Of a DNA stretch of 64,000 nucleotides, positions 9,889-18,775 are shown in pieces. Each line of letters opens with the position of its first letter. Positions within the stretch are counted from its first letter, which is position 1. The notes under the pieces are model-generated. The model worked only from the letters and a program-made list of their open reading frames with translations, had not been told where the DNA came from and did not search any database. Source of the stretch: Planctomycetota bacterium (GTDB lineage Bacteria; Planctomycetota; UBA1135); the NCBI GenBank assembly GCA_018671175.1, contig JABHIE010000031.1:40128-104127 (forward strand), written 5' to 3'. The translations under genes and the position numbers were made by a program.

Positions 9889-10743
9889 ATGAGCCCCGTC
9901 GGAAAGTTGTTCGTCGTCCTCAATTTGGTTCTAGCCGCACTTTTTGTCGGCTCAGCTGCCAACCTCATCGGTACTAGCGGTGATTTCCGCGCCAAGTTCG
10001 AAGCTTCCACTGCATCTGCTGCAGCGGCTGCAACCGAGCACGAGTCTGCCCTCAATGAGCTCCAAGCTCGCCTTGACCAGGCCAGCGGCGAGCGTGATCG
10101 TGTGGGCGCACTCAAAGACCAAACAGTCGCTGATGTCAGTGCTCTAACCGATGACCTCGAAACCGAGCGTCGCCAAAACGCTGATATGCGTGAGCGTCTC
10201 TCGCAGATTCAGGTCGCTTTGGGCAACCTCGAAGACACTAACCGGTCTCAGGGTCAGGCCCTCGCTCGCGTCACCGAAGAAAATGCAAATCTTCGCCAAG
10301 AGCGCAATTCGGCCATGACCGTCCGCGACGATGCCGTTGCCGCAAGCACAGCAGCCATGTCTGACAAAGACGGCGCCGTGCGTCAAGCTTCTGACCTAAC
10401 GGTTGAGCTTCGCCGCGTCAATGAGCGCGCTGACAAGCTCGATGCGCAACTTCAGCAAGTCGTTGCGATTTATCGTGTCGACCTTTCTGATATTGGCGCT
10501 CAGCCTATGCTCGAGGGGTCCATCCTCTCATCTGAGTATGTTGGCGATACTGGCTATGTGACCATCAACCTCGGTAAGAAAGATGGCCTGCAGGCTGGCT
10601 ACACTTTCGATGTCTACCGTGGTGGCACCTACAAGGGTCGCATCCATGTTGAGACCGTCAACGAATCGGTTGCTTCGGCTATGGTTCAGCTCGCTGGTAA
10701 CGCTCGCGTAACAGCTGGCGACCGCATCTCTACTCGCCTCTAA
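9889..10743 (+). CDS. Membrane-anchored coiled-coil protein next to the mre cluster
   Basis: 284 residues from ATG 9889. An in-frame extension back to 9733 is possible, but it overlaps lnt and reads as non-coding. The protein has one N-terminal membrane helix (VGKLFVVLNLVLAALFVGS) and a long Glu/Arg/Ala-rich coiled coil (about residues 35-195). A compact C-terminal beta-rich domain (GDTGYVTINLGKKDGLQAG, then FDVYRGGTYKGRIHVETV) resembles the SH3-like folds of FlgT or MreC-type proteins. No named family is recognised. The layout of helix, coiled coil and small beta domain parallels MreC, and the gene sits just upstream of mreBCD, so a role in envelope or shape organisation is a reasonable guess only. 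Confidence 0.8.
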   Translation: MSPVGKLFVVLNLVLAALFVGSAANLIGTSGDFRAKFEASTASAAAAATEHESALNELQARLDQASGERDRVGALKDQTVADVSALTDDLETERRQNADMRERLSQIQVALGNLEDTNRSQGQALARVTEENANLRQERNSAMTVRDDAVAASTAAMSDKDGAVRQASDLTVELRRVNERADKLDAQLQQVVAIYRVDLSDIGAQPMLEGSILSSEYVGDTGYVTINLGKKDGLQAGYTFDVYRGGTYKGRIHVETVNESVASAMVQLAGNARVTAGDRISTRL

Positions 10744-10757
10744 GCCCAGGTTTCATC

Positions 10758-11006
10758 ATGGCAGCACCTCGTCGTCGTCCCCCGAAAAAGGGCAAAACCG
10801 CTAAGCCGGCTAAAAAGGCCAAAAAGGTCAAAGTAGTTAAGCCTGAAAAGGAAATCAAGCCAGGGCCTCCCGTTGAAACGGTATTGGCCATTGTTACCGG
10901 CATCGCTCTCTTTGCGGCACTTCTTGTTGTCGATTACGAAAAGGGCACGCACTATGGCACTGGCATGTTCTTTAAAGACGCATACCAAAGCTCATCCGCC
11001 AATTAA
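10758..11006 (+). CDS. Small basic single-pass membrane protein
   Basis: 82 residues. The first 40 are extremely basic and Pro-rich, with Lys-Lys and Ala-Lys repeats. One membrane helix (VLAIVTGIALFAALLVV) and a short polar tail follow. It lies 14 bases after the coiled-coil protein and is followed by a strong terminator, so these two genes form a unit separate from mreB. The positive-inside rule puts the Lys-rich part in the cytoplasm, where it could bind nucleic acid or acidic partners. No family is recognised. Good codon periodicity and the terminator right behind it support it as real. Confidence 0.7.
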   Translation: MAAPRRRPPKKGKTAKPAKKAKKVKVVKPEKEIKPGPPVETVLAIVTGIALFAALLVVDYEKGTHYGTGMFFKDAYQSSSAN

Positions 11007-11025
11007 TCGAGTCGATTTTGGCTTT

Positions 11026-11061
11026 AAGGCGCTTCCTGATTCAGGAGGCGCCTTTCTCTTT
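11026..11061 (+). terminator. Rho-independent terminator after the two small membrane genes
   Basis: A 13-pair stem (AAGGCGCTTCCTG with CAGGAGGCGCCTT, one G-T pair) has a 3-base ATT loop and is followed by a T-rich run (TTCTCTTT). It lies 20 bases after the stop at 11006 and before the mreB promoter region. Confidence 0.85.
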
Positions 11062-11147
11062 GGCTCAGGCTTTTCTAGTGCCCACTGGTTGCCTATACTC
11101 TCTTGCGAGCGCATTTCGCTTGCGCAACCCTTGACTCCCTAATCCTC

Positions 11148-12203
11148 ATGTTAGACAGGCTTTTCGGTCGTTTTTCCCTTACGGAAGACCTTGGCATTGA
11201 CCTTGGTACCGCTAACACTCTTGTGGCCTCACAAGAGCGTGGCATCATTCTTGACGAGCCTTCTGTGGTTGCGGTTTACAAAGGCACCAACGAGGTGATT
11301 CTCGATGGCATGGGCGTGGGTGATGAGGCTTACGACATGCTGGGCAAAACGCCCTCCAACATCGAGGCTATCCGCCCACTCAAGGGTGGTGTGATCGCTG
11401 ATTTTGAGATCACCGAAAAGCTGCTTCGTTACTTCTTGCACAAGGCCCACGAGGGTCGTTCTTGGGTTCGCCCACGCGTAGTCATTGCGGTTCCTTCAGG
11501 CATTACAACCGTTGAAAAAAGAGCCGTAATTAATTCGGCAGAGCGGGCGGGTGCACGCAAAGTTTATTTGGTTGACGAGCCTATGGCTGCCGGTCTTGGC
11601 GTTGATTTGCCGATTACTGATTCGCAGGGTTCCATGGTGGTTGATATTGGCGGTGGCACAACCGAGGTTGCGATCATGTCTTTGGGTGGCGCAGTTGCAG
11701 TCACTTCCGTTAAGGTCGCAGGCGACAACATGGACGAGGCGATTATGAGTCACATCCGCAAGACTCATAATTTGCAGATTGGCCCACAGACTGCCGAAGA
11801 ATTGAAAAAAACCATTGGCTCGGCGGTTGCTCTCGAGCAAGAAAAGACTCTTGAGATTGCTGGGCGCGACACTTTGACTTTGATGCCTCGCAAAGCAGTC
11901 ATCAACTCCGAAGAAATCCGCGAAGCCCTCCAAGAGCCTCTCCGTGGCATTATGCGCGCGATTAACGATTGCTTAACGACGGCGCCCCCTGAAATCGGCT
12001 CTGACTTGCTTGAGCAAGGCATCGTAGTCGTGGGCGGTGGTGCGCTCTTGCCTGGCCTTGATTCTTTCATTCAAGACCAGACTAGTTTGCCTTGCGCCAT
12101 CGATGATGAGCCGCTCACTGCGGTTGTCCGTGGCACGGCTCGCTTCCTCGAAGACCTCGACCTTTACTCCTCGTTCTTATCTGACGGCGAGGATCTGCTC
12201 TAG
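11148..12203 (+). CDS. mreB: Rod-shape actin homologue MreB
   Basis: 351 residues, typical for MreB, which polymerises under the inner membrane and guides lateral cell-wall synthesis. Actin-fold motifs are phosphate 1 (LGIDLGTANTLV), the connect/phosphate 2 region (VVDIGGGTTEVAIMS) and the adenosine motif (VVVGGGALLPGLD). The ATG at 11148 was chosen because the earlier in-frame ATG at 11103 gives a non-homologous extension. A TATACT box at about 11094-11099 would leave a leader of some 45 bases. It is the first gene of mreB-mreC-mreD-mrdA-rodA. Confidence 0.96.
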   Translation: MLDRLFGRFSLTEDLGIDLGTANTLVASQERGIILDEPSVVAVYKGTNEVILDGMGVGDEAYDMLGKTPSNIEAIRPLKGGVIADFEITEKLLRYFLHKAHEGRSWVRPRVVIAVPSGITTVEKRAVINSAERAGARKVYLVDEPMAAGLGVDLPITDSQGSMVVDIGGGTTEVAIMSLGGAVAVTSVKVAGDNMDEAIMSHIRKTHNLQIGPQTAEELKKTIGSAVALEQEKTLEIAGRDTLTLMPRKAVINSEEIREALQEPLRGIMRAINDCLTTAPPEIGSDLLEQGIVVVGGGALLPGLDSFIQDQTSLPCAIDDEPLTAVVRGTARFLEDLDLYSSFLSDGEDLL

Positions 12204-13420
12204 TGTTCCTCCTGCCGGGCGCCGAGCGCTACCGGCGGTTTCTGTATCTGACTGCAGTTTTGACTGTGGTCGTGGGTTTAGCTTGGTGGCCGCAAACGGC
12301 TGTTGAGACCGTGATGGGGCATTTGCTCGCCACCCCTGCTCGATTGATGGCAGCACCCGCTGGTCGCGTGGCGACGGCTGCACAACAACTCTCTGGCGAT
12401 GCTTGGCAGTCATCTGCCCGTCCAGGGGTATTAGCCGAGCTAGCGACTGCCGAGCGGCGCACGGGGCAACCCGCTTCCGTTCCAAGTTTGGCTTGGCTTG
12501 AGGTTCCAGTTTTTCAGTACCAAGCTACCCGCGGTTCTTTGATTCTGGCGGCGGGTCATTCTCATGGCCTAGCCATTGGGCAACCTGTTGTCTTTGGTAA
12601 TCGCTGGCTGGGTCGGGTTGTGGCGGTCAGTGAGTCGGCCGCGCGCGTATCGCTCTGGCAGGCTACAAATGAGCGCACCGGGGTATCCCTTCACAATCCT
12701 GATGGCTCCGCTGCTGCCGCCGTGAGCGTCGGGCGTGGCGCGTCAGGCCTTCCTGTCGTGCGCTGGCTTGCACCGGGGCAAGAAGCATTGGTCGGCGCCG
12801 AGGTCTTTTGGCGCCCTTTGGTCGAAGACCCTCCTGCCATGCAGCGTTTGGGGTTAAAGCTGGGCTTCCTTGTTCGTGAAGGAGACGCCGACCGTGGCGA
12901 ACAGGTCTGGGCCATCGCTAGCGATTTGCCTTCTGGCGCTGAGGGTCGCGTGTGGGTGGCAGCGGGTGCTGTTGGGCATTCTCTGGTGGCCGAGCCGCCC
13001 GTGACTCGCATGAAGGCTTGGGCCGCGATTCCTGCCGATGCCGTTTTTGGCCAAGCCGTTGCGGCCTATCATTTAGCGGGCGCACGCCCTGCCGCAGTAA
13101 TCGCTTGGGCTGGAGGCGCAGGCACGGCGGGTTCCGTCATTGCCCGCGTGGTCAAACAGCGCGGCTCGGTCGTCTGGGCCGTGCCTCGTTCGCGCAATGA
13201 TTGGAACCCAGGCGAGGTGGTTTTGCTACGCCCCAAGCCTCTTCAGTTATTGTCAGAGCTTCCCCCTCAGGCATCAGCGAGTGATTTTTTCTATTACACA
13301 CGCGGTTCGGATGACATCCCAAGGGGCTTGCCGCTTTTTGATGCTGAGCTCCCTTCGCCACCCCGTGGGCTTGCCTTTGAGGCTTTGACGCGAGTGTCAC
13401 CGCCCGAGGTCTTGAGATGA
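12203..13420 (+). CDS. mreC: Rod-shape protein MreC
   Basis: 405 residues, longer than most MreC (about 280-370). It has one N-terminal membrane helix (FLYLTAVLTVVVGLAWWP) and a periplasmic region with the MreC core: about 110-180 holds the first beta-barrel segment (GSLILAAGHSHGLAIGQPVV followed by GRVVAVSES), then a second barrel region. MreC links MreB to PBP2 in the elongasome. A coiled coil after the helix is weak, and the C-terminal 120 residues diverge. The GTG start overlaps the mreB stop by one base. The assignment rests on these motifs and on its exact position between mreB and mreD. Confidence 0.88.
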   Translation: MFLLPGAERYRRFLYLTAVLTVVVGLAWWPQTAVETVMGHLLATPARLMAAPAGRVATAAQQLSGDAWQSSARPGVLAELATAERRTGQPASVPSLAWLEVPVFQYQATRGSLILAAGHSHGLAIGQPVVFGNRWLGRVVAVSESAARVSLWQATNERTGVSLHNPDGSAAAAVSVGRGASGLPVVRWLAPGQEALVGAEVFWRPLVEDPPAMQRLGLKLGFLVREGDADRGEQVWAIASDLPSGAEGRVWVAAGAVGHSLVAEPPVTRMKAWAAIPADAVFGQAVAAYHLAGARPAAVIAWAGGAGTAGSVIARVVKQRGSVVWAVPRSRNDWNPGEVVLLRPKPLQLLSELPPQASASDFFYYTRGSDDIPRGLPLFDAELPSPPRGLAFEALTRVSPPEVLR

Positions 13421-13902
13421 AAGAACCGCGTCTGCGCATATTGGTGCCGGGGGTTTTGGTCCTTTCGCTGGCTGTTCCAGCCCTTCGAGGGTTTTCGATT
13501 TTTGCTGTTTTTCCTGACCCTTGGTTGCTTTTTTTATTGGCGACGGTTGCCGTGCCGACATCTGAATCTCTCCGCAGGCCCGTTAGCCTAGTCATTTGGT
13601 GTGCGTTTTTTCGGGCTTGCGTGAGCGCGGCCTCTTTCTTTTCGGGGCTTGCGGGTTTGGGCCTGGCTCTCGTAGTGAGGCATCATTTGCACCGCCGCAT
13701 TTCTTCCCACGATTACTTTTTGCGCTTTTTAGTCGGCACGGCATCCGCCCTTCCGCTTGCTATTTTTGACGCGCGATCCGCCGGGCTTTTGGGCTTAGAT
13801 ATTTCATACTCGGTTTTGGCTTGGCGAGTTGTTTGGGTGGGCCTTTTTTGGGCCTTCTTTCTTGGGCAGCGCGTGGGGCGTCGTTGGAGACTTGGCGGAT
13901 GA
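13417..13902 (+). CDS. mreD: Rod-shape membrane protein MreD
   Basis: 161 residues and almost entirely hydrophobic, with about five membrane helices, as in MreD. The family is poorly conserved, so the call rests mainly on size, topology and position. It overlaps mreC by ATGA at 13417 and mrdA by ATGA at 13899. It would act in the inner membrane as part of the elongasome. Confidence 0.85.
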   Translation: MKEPRLRILVPGVLVLSLAVPALRGFSIFAVFPDPWLLFLLATVAVPTSESLRRPVSLVIWCAFFRACVSAASFFSGLAGLGLALVVRHHLHRRISSHDYFLRFLVGTASALPLAIFDARSAGLLGLDISYSVLAWRVVWVGLFWAFFLGQRVGRRWRLGG

Positions 13903-16496
13903 GATCCAGCCGCCACATCCGCTTGATCTTGGTTTGCTTGGCTTTTTTAGCTTTGCTGATTGGGCGCCTCTTTCAGCTTCAAGTCGTTCAGCATCAAGAT
14001 TGGGCCGAGGAAGCCCGTCGCTCTCGCCTGAGCAAACGCTCACTGCCTTTTTATCGAGGGCGCATACTCGACAAGACAGGCATCGTTTTAGCCGAAGATC
14101 GTATTTCCTATGATTTTTTGTTTGAGTACCGCTCGTTTCGCCGAGGCAATCCTATCGCGCAATTACTCGAAGCTTGGGCGCTTTTAGGTTACGCTCCTGG
14201 TGGGCTAGACGCGTGTGCAAATCAAGGCCTGAGCTTGGCGGCTGGTTTGTTTGCAAAGAGCCCTAACGACCTCGAATCCTTAGATTCTGGCTCAAAAGGA
14301 GATTTTGTTTATTACTTACGCAGACTTGGCGGTAAGCCCGACTGGAGTGACATCCAAGCCTGGATGGCGCGAGAGGGGCAGCCTTTTCAAGAGGCTTTTC
14401 CGCACGCGTTTGCTTCCTTCGAATCGAGATTCTCGCAGTCTTTGATTGACCTCCGCGTTCTTGAGGTCGCGCTTGGCGATGAGTGGAAGGGTGCGTTGCT
14501 CCCGCGCATCGAAAAGGAGCGTCTGCGCTTAGAGTTTCTCATCCGAAGACGAGCGGTTTTGGCGGCCGCGGGGCGTCCGTTGGATTGGTCATCATTTCAG
14601 GTTCGAGAGCAACTTCTCTGGCGCGGTGAGGGCGAGGCACCTGAGAGATGGCAGATTGAGCGTACGGCCTTTTTGAAAGATGTCGCCACCCGTTGGCAGA
14701 TGCCTCGTGATCTTGAAGCACTTGCAGCTTCCATGCTTGCCGATGGCGAGCTGGCCTTTGAGACTTTGGGCGCTCTTCTTCGTCATGCTGAAAAATACCA
14801 GCCTGCTGATGTCCGTGGTTTGCGCCGTGGCTTGGTGCGCGATATTCACAGCGCGCGCCAGGTGCGATTGAAGCGCAACTTGCCTTTCGAGGTCGTCGAT
14901 CGTTTGGCGCGATTGCCGGAGCGTCACCCCGGGTTGTTTGTGCAAGAAAGCCCCATTCGCGTTTACCCTGATTCGGTGGTTCCTCAATTGTTGGGCACGG
15001 TGCGTGCAGCAAGTGAAAAAGATTTGCGCGAGTATCAAGATTTGCGCGAAGAGTATTTGTCGCTCGCGCGTTTGCTTCACCTTGAGCCTCACCAAGAAGC
15101 TCGCTATCAAGATTTGCGCAATCGGCTCTGGACGCAGGTTTTGCGGCCCGGAGATTCTCGTGGTCGCCGTGGCCTTGAGTTGGCTTTCGAAGATGTCTTA
15201 AAAGGCACGCGAGGTTATCTCCAGGTGCTTGAGGTCGGCGACGAAGATGAGGGCCCGCTTGAGTTGGCCTTCGCACCACCTCGGCATGGGGAAGACATCC
15301 GTCTTGCGATTGACGCATCTTTACAAAAGGCCGCTGAAGCCGCAATTTCCTCGGGTTATCGAGAGGTGCGCCGACAATTAAGCCAAGAAAGTAAGCCCCA
15401 ATGGGCGGTGATTGAGGGGCTTAAAACACCGAGAGCGGCTATCGCAATAATCGATTTACAAGATGGCACGACTCCCGTGTTGGCGACCGCTCCCTCTTAT
15501 GAAGCGGCTGATTTCCGTGCGGATTATTCCACTTTAGCCGACGACCAAGAGGGCGCGCCGCTGCGACACCGCGCATTGGCAGGTGGCTTTGCGGGGTGGC
15601 AAACGCCCTATCCGGGCTCTACCTTCAAATTGGTGGCCTCTGCTGAGGCTTTGGCGCAAGACCCCGAAGCCTGGGAAACGGTTTATCTTTGCGAGGGCAG
15701 CTATCAAGCGCCAGGCGCCACGCGAGCCCTGAAATGCGACTCTCGATGGGGGCACGGCGAGATCTCCATGCGCGAGGCCATTCAGCATTCTTGTAATGTT
15801 TATTTTTACAGGCTCGCTGAAAAGCTGGGCTACAGCGCTTTGCTCAACCGCGCCCATAGTCTTGGGTTTGGTTCAGCAACAGGTATCGAAGTGACTCAAG
15901 CCGACCCGTGGCTAGAGCGGGGCGCCAATAGCACGACCAAGGCCAGCGGGGTTTACGGAGTGATTTCCACCATGCGATTCGCGATTGGCCAGACGCACAT
16001 CACGGCCAGCCCTCTACAGATGGCACGCTTTTTCGGATGGCTGGCCACCGGCAAATTGTGGGCCCCGCGTTTAGTCCTCGAAGGCCGCGGAGCGACTCCC
16101 GCAGTGCAAAAGAGTCAGCCGATGCCTCTGGCCAAAACGCAATTAAATCGTATCCGTGAAGCTTTGCAGGCCGTGACCAATGAGCCAGGCGGTACCGCCT
16201 ACAGCGAGAGCTTTTCTTTGCGTGACTTCCGTGTCGCCGGGAAAACGGGCACAGCGCAGGTCGGTGGCAAAGGAAAGCACGGGCGCACCCATGCATGGTT
16301 TACAGGCTATTTCCCGTGGGATGAGCCGCGTTACGCCGTGGCTGTCATGTGCGAAAACGCAGGCCTGCACGGCGGCCAAATCGCGACTGTGGTGCTGCAT
16401 GAGTTTTTGTCATCCGCAGCTGCCGAGCCGTTGGTTTCTGTTTTTGCCGACTCGGCTGATGTGCCCGAAAGCCGCGGCGATGGGGGTGTTCGGTGA
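13899..16496 (+). CDS. mrdA: Penicillin-binding protein 2 (transpeptidase) with enlarged pedestal domain
   Basis: 865 residues, compared with about 600-650 for PBP2. It is the class B transpeptidase that cross-links peptidoglycan in the elongasome. One N-terminal membrane helix (IRLILVCLAFLALLIGRLF) is followed by the R1 motif RGRILDKTGIVLAE. The transpeptidase motifs are intact: SxxK as Ser574-Thr-Phe-Lys, SxN as Ser631-Cys-Asn, and KTG at 782-784. The region between about residues 75 and 330 is roughly 190 residues longer than usual and helical, with much Glu/Arg/Leu; it ends where the usual FVQESPIRVYPDS segment resumes. The ATG at 13899 overlaps mreD by 4 bases; an upstream in-frame start is not supported. 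The rodA start overlaps its stop. Confidence 0.94.
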   Translation: MRSSRHIRLILVCLAFLALLIGRLFQLQVVQHQDWAEEARRSRLSKRSLPFYRGRILDKTGIVLAEDRISYDFLFEYRSFRRGNPIAQLLEAWALLGYAPGGLDACANQGLSLAAGLFAKSPNDLESLDSGSKGDFVYYLRRLGGKPDWSDIQAWMAREGQPFQEAFPHAFASFESRFSQSLIDLRVLEVALGDEWKGALLPRIEKERLRLEFLIRRRAVLAAAGRPLDWSSFQVREQLLWRGEGEAPERWQIERTAFLKDVATRWQMPRDLEALAASMLADGELAFETLGALLRHAEKYQPADVRGLRRGLVRDIHSARQVRLKRNLPFEVVDRLARLPERHPGLFVQESPIRVYPDSVVPQLLGTVRAASEKDLREYQDLREEYLSLARLLHLEPHQEARYQDLRNRLWTQVLRPGDSRGRRGLELAFEDVLKGTRGYLQVLEVGDEDEGPLELAFAPPRHGEDIRLAIDASLQKAAEAAISSGYREVRRQLSQESKPQWAVIEGLKTPRAAIAIIDLQDGTTPVLATAPSYEAADFRADYSTLADDQEGAPLRHRALAGGFAGWQTPYPGSTFKLVASAEALAQDPEAWETVYLCEGSYQAPGATRALKCDSRWGHGEISMREAIQHSCNVYFYRLAEKLGYSALLNRAHSLGFGSATGIEVTQADPWLERGANSTTKASGVYGVISTMRFAIGQTHITASPLQMARFFGWLATGKLWAPRLVLEGRGATPAVQKSQPMPLAKTQLNRIREALQAVTNEPGGTAYSESFSLRDFRVAGKTGTAQVGGKGKHGRTHAWFTGYFPWDEPRYAVAVMCENAGLHGGQIATVVLHEFLSSAAAEPLVSVFADSADVPESRGDGGVR

Positions 16497-17635
16497 GGTT
16501 TACACGCATTCAGCCCATTCGCTCTTTGATGCGGTTTCTGAAAAAAACCGATTGGCCGATTATTCCTTTGGCCCTCGGCATTATGTGGGTTGGTCTAACC
16601 GTTCAAGGCAGTGTTTCTGGAGGGGTGCGCTATCCGCCGTCGCATGTTATCCGCATGGTTGTCGCGGGGCTGGCGTGTGTGCTTTGCGCCGCCTGGGGTG
16701 AGCGCCGCTGGCGGAAAAGCCCGTGGCTGGTTTACGGCATCTGCCTTGCGTTGCTCGTTTTGGTTCTGCTCACGGGGCGTTCCACAAACAACGCGCGCCG
16801 CTGGATTGATTTGTTTGGCGGTTTCAAATTGCAGCCAAGCGAAACCATGAAGTTCGCGGTGATTCTTGCCCTTGCTAAATGGTTCGGAGACCACCCTAAA
16901 CCTAGGCGCATGGCCGATCTTTATCGCCCCGCACTCCTTGTTGCAGTTCCTGCAATTCTAGTTTTACTCGCGCCCGATTTAGGCACGGCACTCACCTTTG
17001 TCCCCATGTTTTTGGGTGTGGCTTGGCTCGCTGGCACACCCTGGCGTGTGTTGCGTTGGGTTTTGATTTTGCCTGTTTTGCTCGCGCCGATTGCATTGCT
17101 TTTCATTCAAGACTATCAACAAGAGCGCGTGATGAGTTGGTGGAAGCAAAGCGAATTAACCCTCGAAGAAAAAGCCGATGTCGGTTTTCACCTTTGGCAC
17201 TCCAAGATGGCCGTTGGGTCGGGTGGTATGCATGGTTTTGGCTGGGCGCGTGGCCCTGAAAATCGGCTTGACCGTTTACCCGAAAGACACAATGACTTTG
17301 TTTTCCCCGTTATCGCAGAAGAACACGGTTTTGTCGGCGCGAGTTTGTTCCTCTTGCTATACGCGGCTTTGGGTGCGGCTGCGATTGCACTAGCGGTGAA
17401 ACATCGCGACCCGTTCACACGGCTTTATTTGGGCGGCATGGGCTTGCATTTTTTGGTGCATCTCATCCTGAATGTTGGCGTCACGCTTGGCGTTTGGCCT
17501 ACGACGGGCTTGCCTTTGCCGATGGTGAGCTTTGGTGGCAGTTCGATGGCGATGGCAGGGGTCATGATTGGTGTGGGGCTCGCTCTTTCTGCATCACGCG
17601 GCCCCGTTTTTACTTCCCGCGCCTGGGAGGATTAG
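16493..17635 (+). CDS. rodA: Peptidoglycan glycosyltransferase RodA (SEDS family)
   Basis: 380 residues with about ten membrane helices. RodA polymerises lipid II into glycan strands together with PBP2. Family signatures are NNARRWIDLFGGFKLQPSE and RLPERHNDFVFPVIAEEHGF, the latter with the catalytic Asp. A C-terminal PLPMVSFGGSSM block is the usual SEDS ending. The GTG start overlaps the PBP2 stop by 4 bases, as expected for a gene co-translated with its partner. It is last in the mre operon; the tdh start follows 36 bases after its stop with its own promoter. Confidence 0.96.
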   Translation: MRFTRIQPIRSLMRFLKKTDWPIIPLALGIMWVGLTVQGSVSGGVRYPPSHVIRMVVAGLACVLCAAWGERRWRKSPWLVYGICLALLVLVLLTGRSTNNARRWIDLFGGFKLQPSETMKFAVILALAKWFGDHPKPRRMADLYRPALLVAVPAILVLLAPDLGTALTFVPMFLGVAWLAGTPWRVLRWVLILPVLLAPIALLFIQDYQQERVMSWWKQSELTLEEKADVGFHLWHSKMAVGSGGMHGFGWARGPENRLDRLPERHNDFVFPVIAEEHGFVGASLFLLLYAALGAAAIALAVKHRDPFTRLYLGGMGLHFLVHLILNVGVTLGVWPTTGLPLPMVSFGGSSMAMAGVMIGVGLALSASRGPVFTSRAWED

Positions 17636-17659
17636 CCTGCTATTGCCGCGAGGCTGGCT

Positions 17660-17665
17660 TAAACT
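17660..17665 (+). promoter_or_regulatory. Candidate -10 box of tdh, leaderless spacing
   Basis: TAAACT ends exactly 6 bases before the tdh ATG at 17672. There is no Shine-Dalgarno sequence between them. No good -35 hexamer is visible. Confidence 0.5.
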
Positions 17666-17671
17666 TTACTT

Positions 17672-18742
17672 ATGCGTGGCATCCAAATGGTGCGCCCTGA
17701 AGCAGGGGCGGCAAAGTTAGTTACCGGGTTGCCTGTTCCTGAACCAGGGGCGGGTGAGGTGCGTGTGCGTGTGGCCCGCACAGCCATTTGCGGAACCGAC
17801 CGGCATATTTTTCATTGGGATGATTCCGTTTCACATATGCTCACCCCGCCGGTGATTATCGGCCATGAGTTTTGCGGCTACATCGACGCACTTGGCCCTG
17901 GCGTAGATGGTTGGGCTACGGGTGATTATGTTTCTGCAGAGATGCATTTGGTCTGTGGCACATGCCGCGCCTGTCGTGCCGCCAATCAGCATATTTGCGA
18001 AAACACACGCATCAAAGGTTTGCACGAGTCGGGTTGTTTCACAGAGTTTGTGGTTTTGCCGACCAGCAATTTGGTCGCCCTTGACGCCGATATCGTCCCC
18101 GAAGAGATTGGGTCGTTTTTAGATGCCTTGGGCAATGCCGTGCACACCGTCCAGTCCGCAACTTCGATTGCGGGGCGCCATGTGCTCGTTTCGGGTTATG
18201 GTGCGATTGGTGCGATGGCGGCCGCTGTCGTCGAATTTGAAGGCGCGGCGAGCCTGACGATTACCGAAGTTGCCCCTGGGCATCTCGACCGCGCGCGTGA
18301 GTGGGCAAGTCAGTTGAGTGGTCGGGTCCCGGTCAAGGTGGTGCATCCAGCTGACGAGGGCTTCCTCGAGAGTGTTCGCGATACGACTTCGGGTGGCGTT
18401 GATGTGGTCCTCGAAATGTCAGGCGCCAAACCCGCGATTAATGCGGCGCTTGAGTTGCTTTACCCTGGTGGCGAGATGGTGATGCTGGGCATCCCCAATG
18501 GCCAAGCCTTGACGCTTGATGGTTTTTCGCGCAATGTGATTTTTAAGGGCCTGACTCTCCGCGGAGTCTTGGGGCGTCAGATGTTTGCGACTTGGCATGA
18601 GATGCTTTCTTTGCTCGGGCGTGGGCTTGATGTGCGCCATATCGTGACGCATCGTTTGCCTTTGCGTGGTTTCGCCGACGGCATTGCTTTGCTCGACGCT
18701 GGCGACGCCCACAAAGTCGTGCTTGACCCATTTGCTGATTAG
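17672..18742 (+). CDS. tdh: L-threonine 3-dehydrogenase (zinc type)
   Basis: 356 residues of the medium-chain zinc dehydrogenase family. It oxidises L-threonine to 2-amino-3-ketobutyrate with NAD+. Catalytic zinc ligands are Cys40 (AICGTDRH) and His65-Glu66 (IGHEFCG). The structural zinc Cys are at 95, 98, 101 and 109. The NAD-binding glycine stretch is VSGYGAIGAMAAAV. The next enzyme of the pathway, kbl, is encoded at 32.5 kb rather than beside it, which is unusual because tdh and kbl often form one operon. A related sorbitol-type dehydrogenase is a less likely alternative. Confidence 0.88.
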   Translation: MRGIQMVRPEAGAAKLVTGLPVPEPGAGEVRVRVARTAICGTDRHIFHWDDSVSHMLTPPVIIGHEFCGYIDALGPGVDGWATGDYVSAEMHLVCGTCRACRAANQHICENTRIKGLHESGCFTEFVVLPTSNLVALDADIVPEEIGSFLDALGNAVHTVQSATSIAGRHVLVSGYGAIGAMAAAVVEFEGAASLTITEVAPGHLDRAREWASQLSGRVPVKVVHPADEGFLESVRDTTSGGVDVVLEMSGAKPAINAALELLYPGGEMVMLGIPNGQALTLDGFSRNVIFKGLTLRGVLGRQMFATWHEMLSLLGRGLDVRHIVTHRLPLRGFADGIALLDAGDAHKVVLDPFAD

Positions 18743-18759
18743 ATTTTGGCTGCTGCTGT

Positions 18760-18773
18760 CTTACAGTTGTAAG
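18760..18773. promoter_or_regulatory. Palindrome overlapping the yaaA promoter
   Basis: CTTACA-GT-TGTAAG is a perfect 6+6 inverted repeat two bases before the yaaA ATG. A TACAGT -10-like hexamer (18762-18767, 8 bases before the start) lies inside it. It could be an operator for a stress regulator; this is inference from position only. Confidence 0.3.
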
Positions 18774-18775
18774 CG

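Noticed and set aside
14539..15345. 268-codon minus-strand frame
   Set aside because: It is antisense to the PBP2 gene, with no motif and a His/Arg-rich shadow composition.
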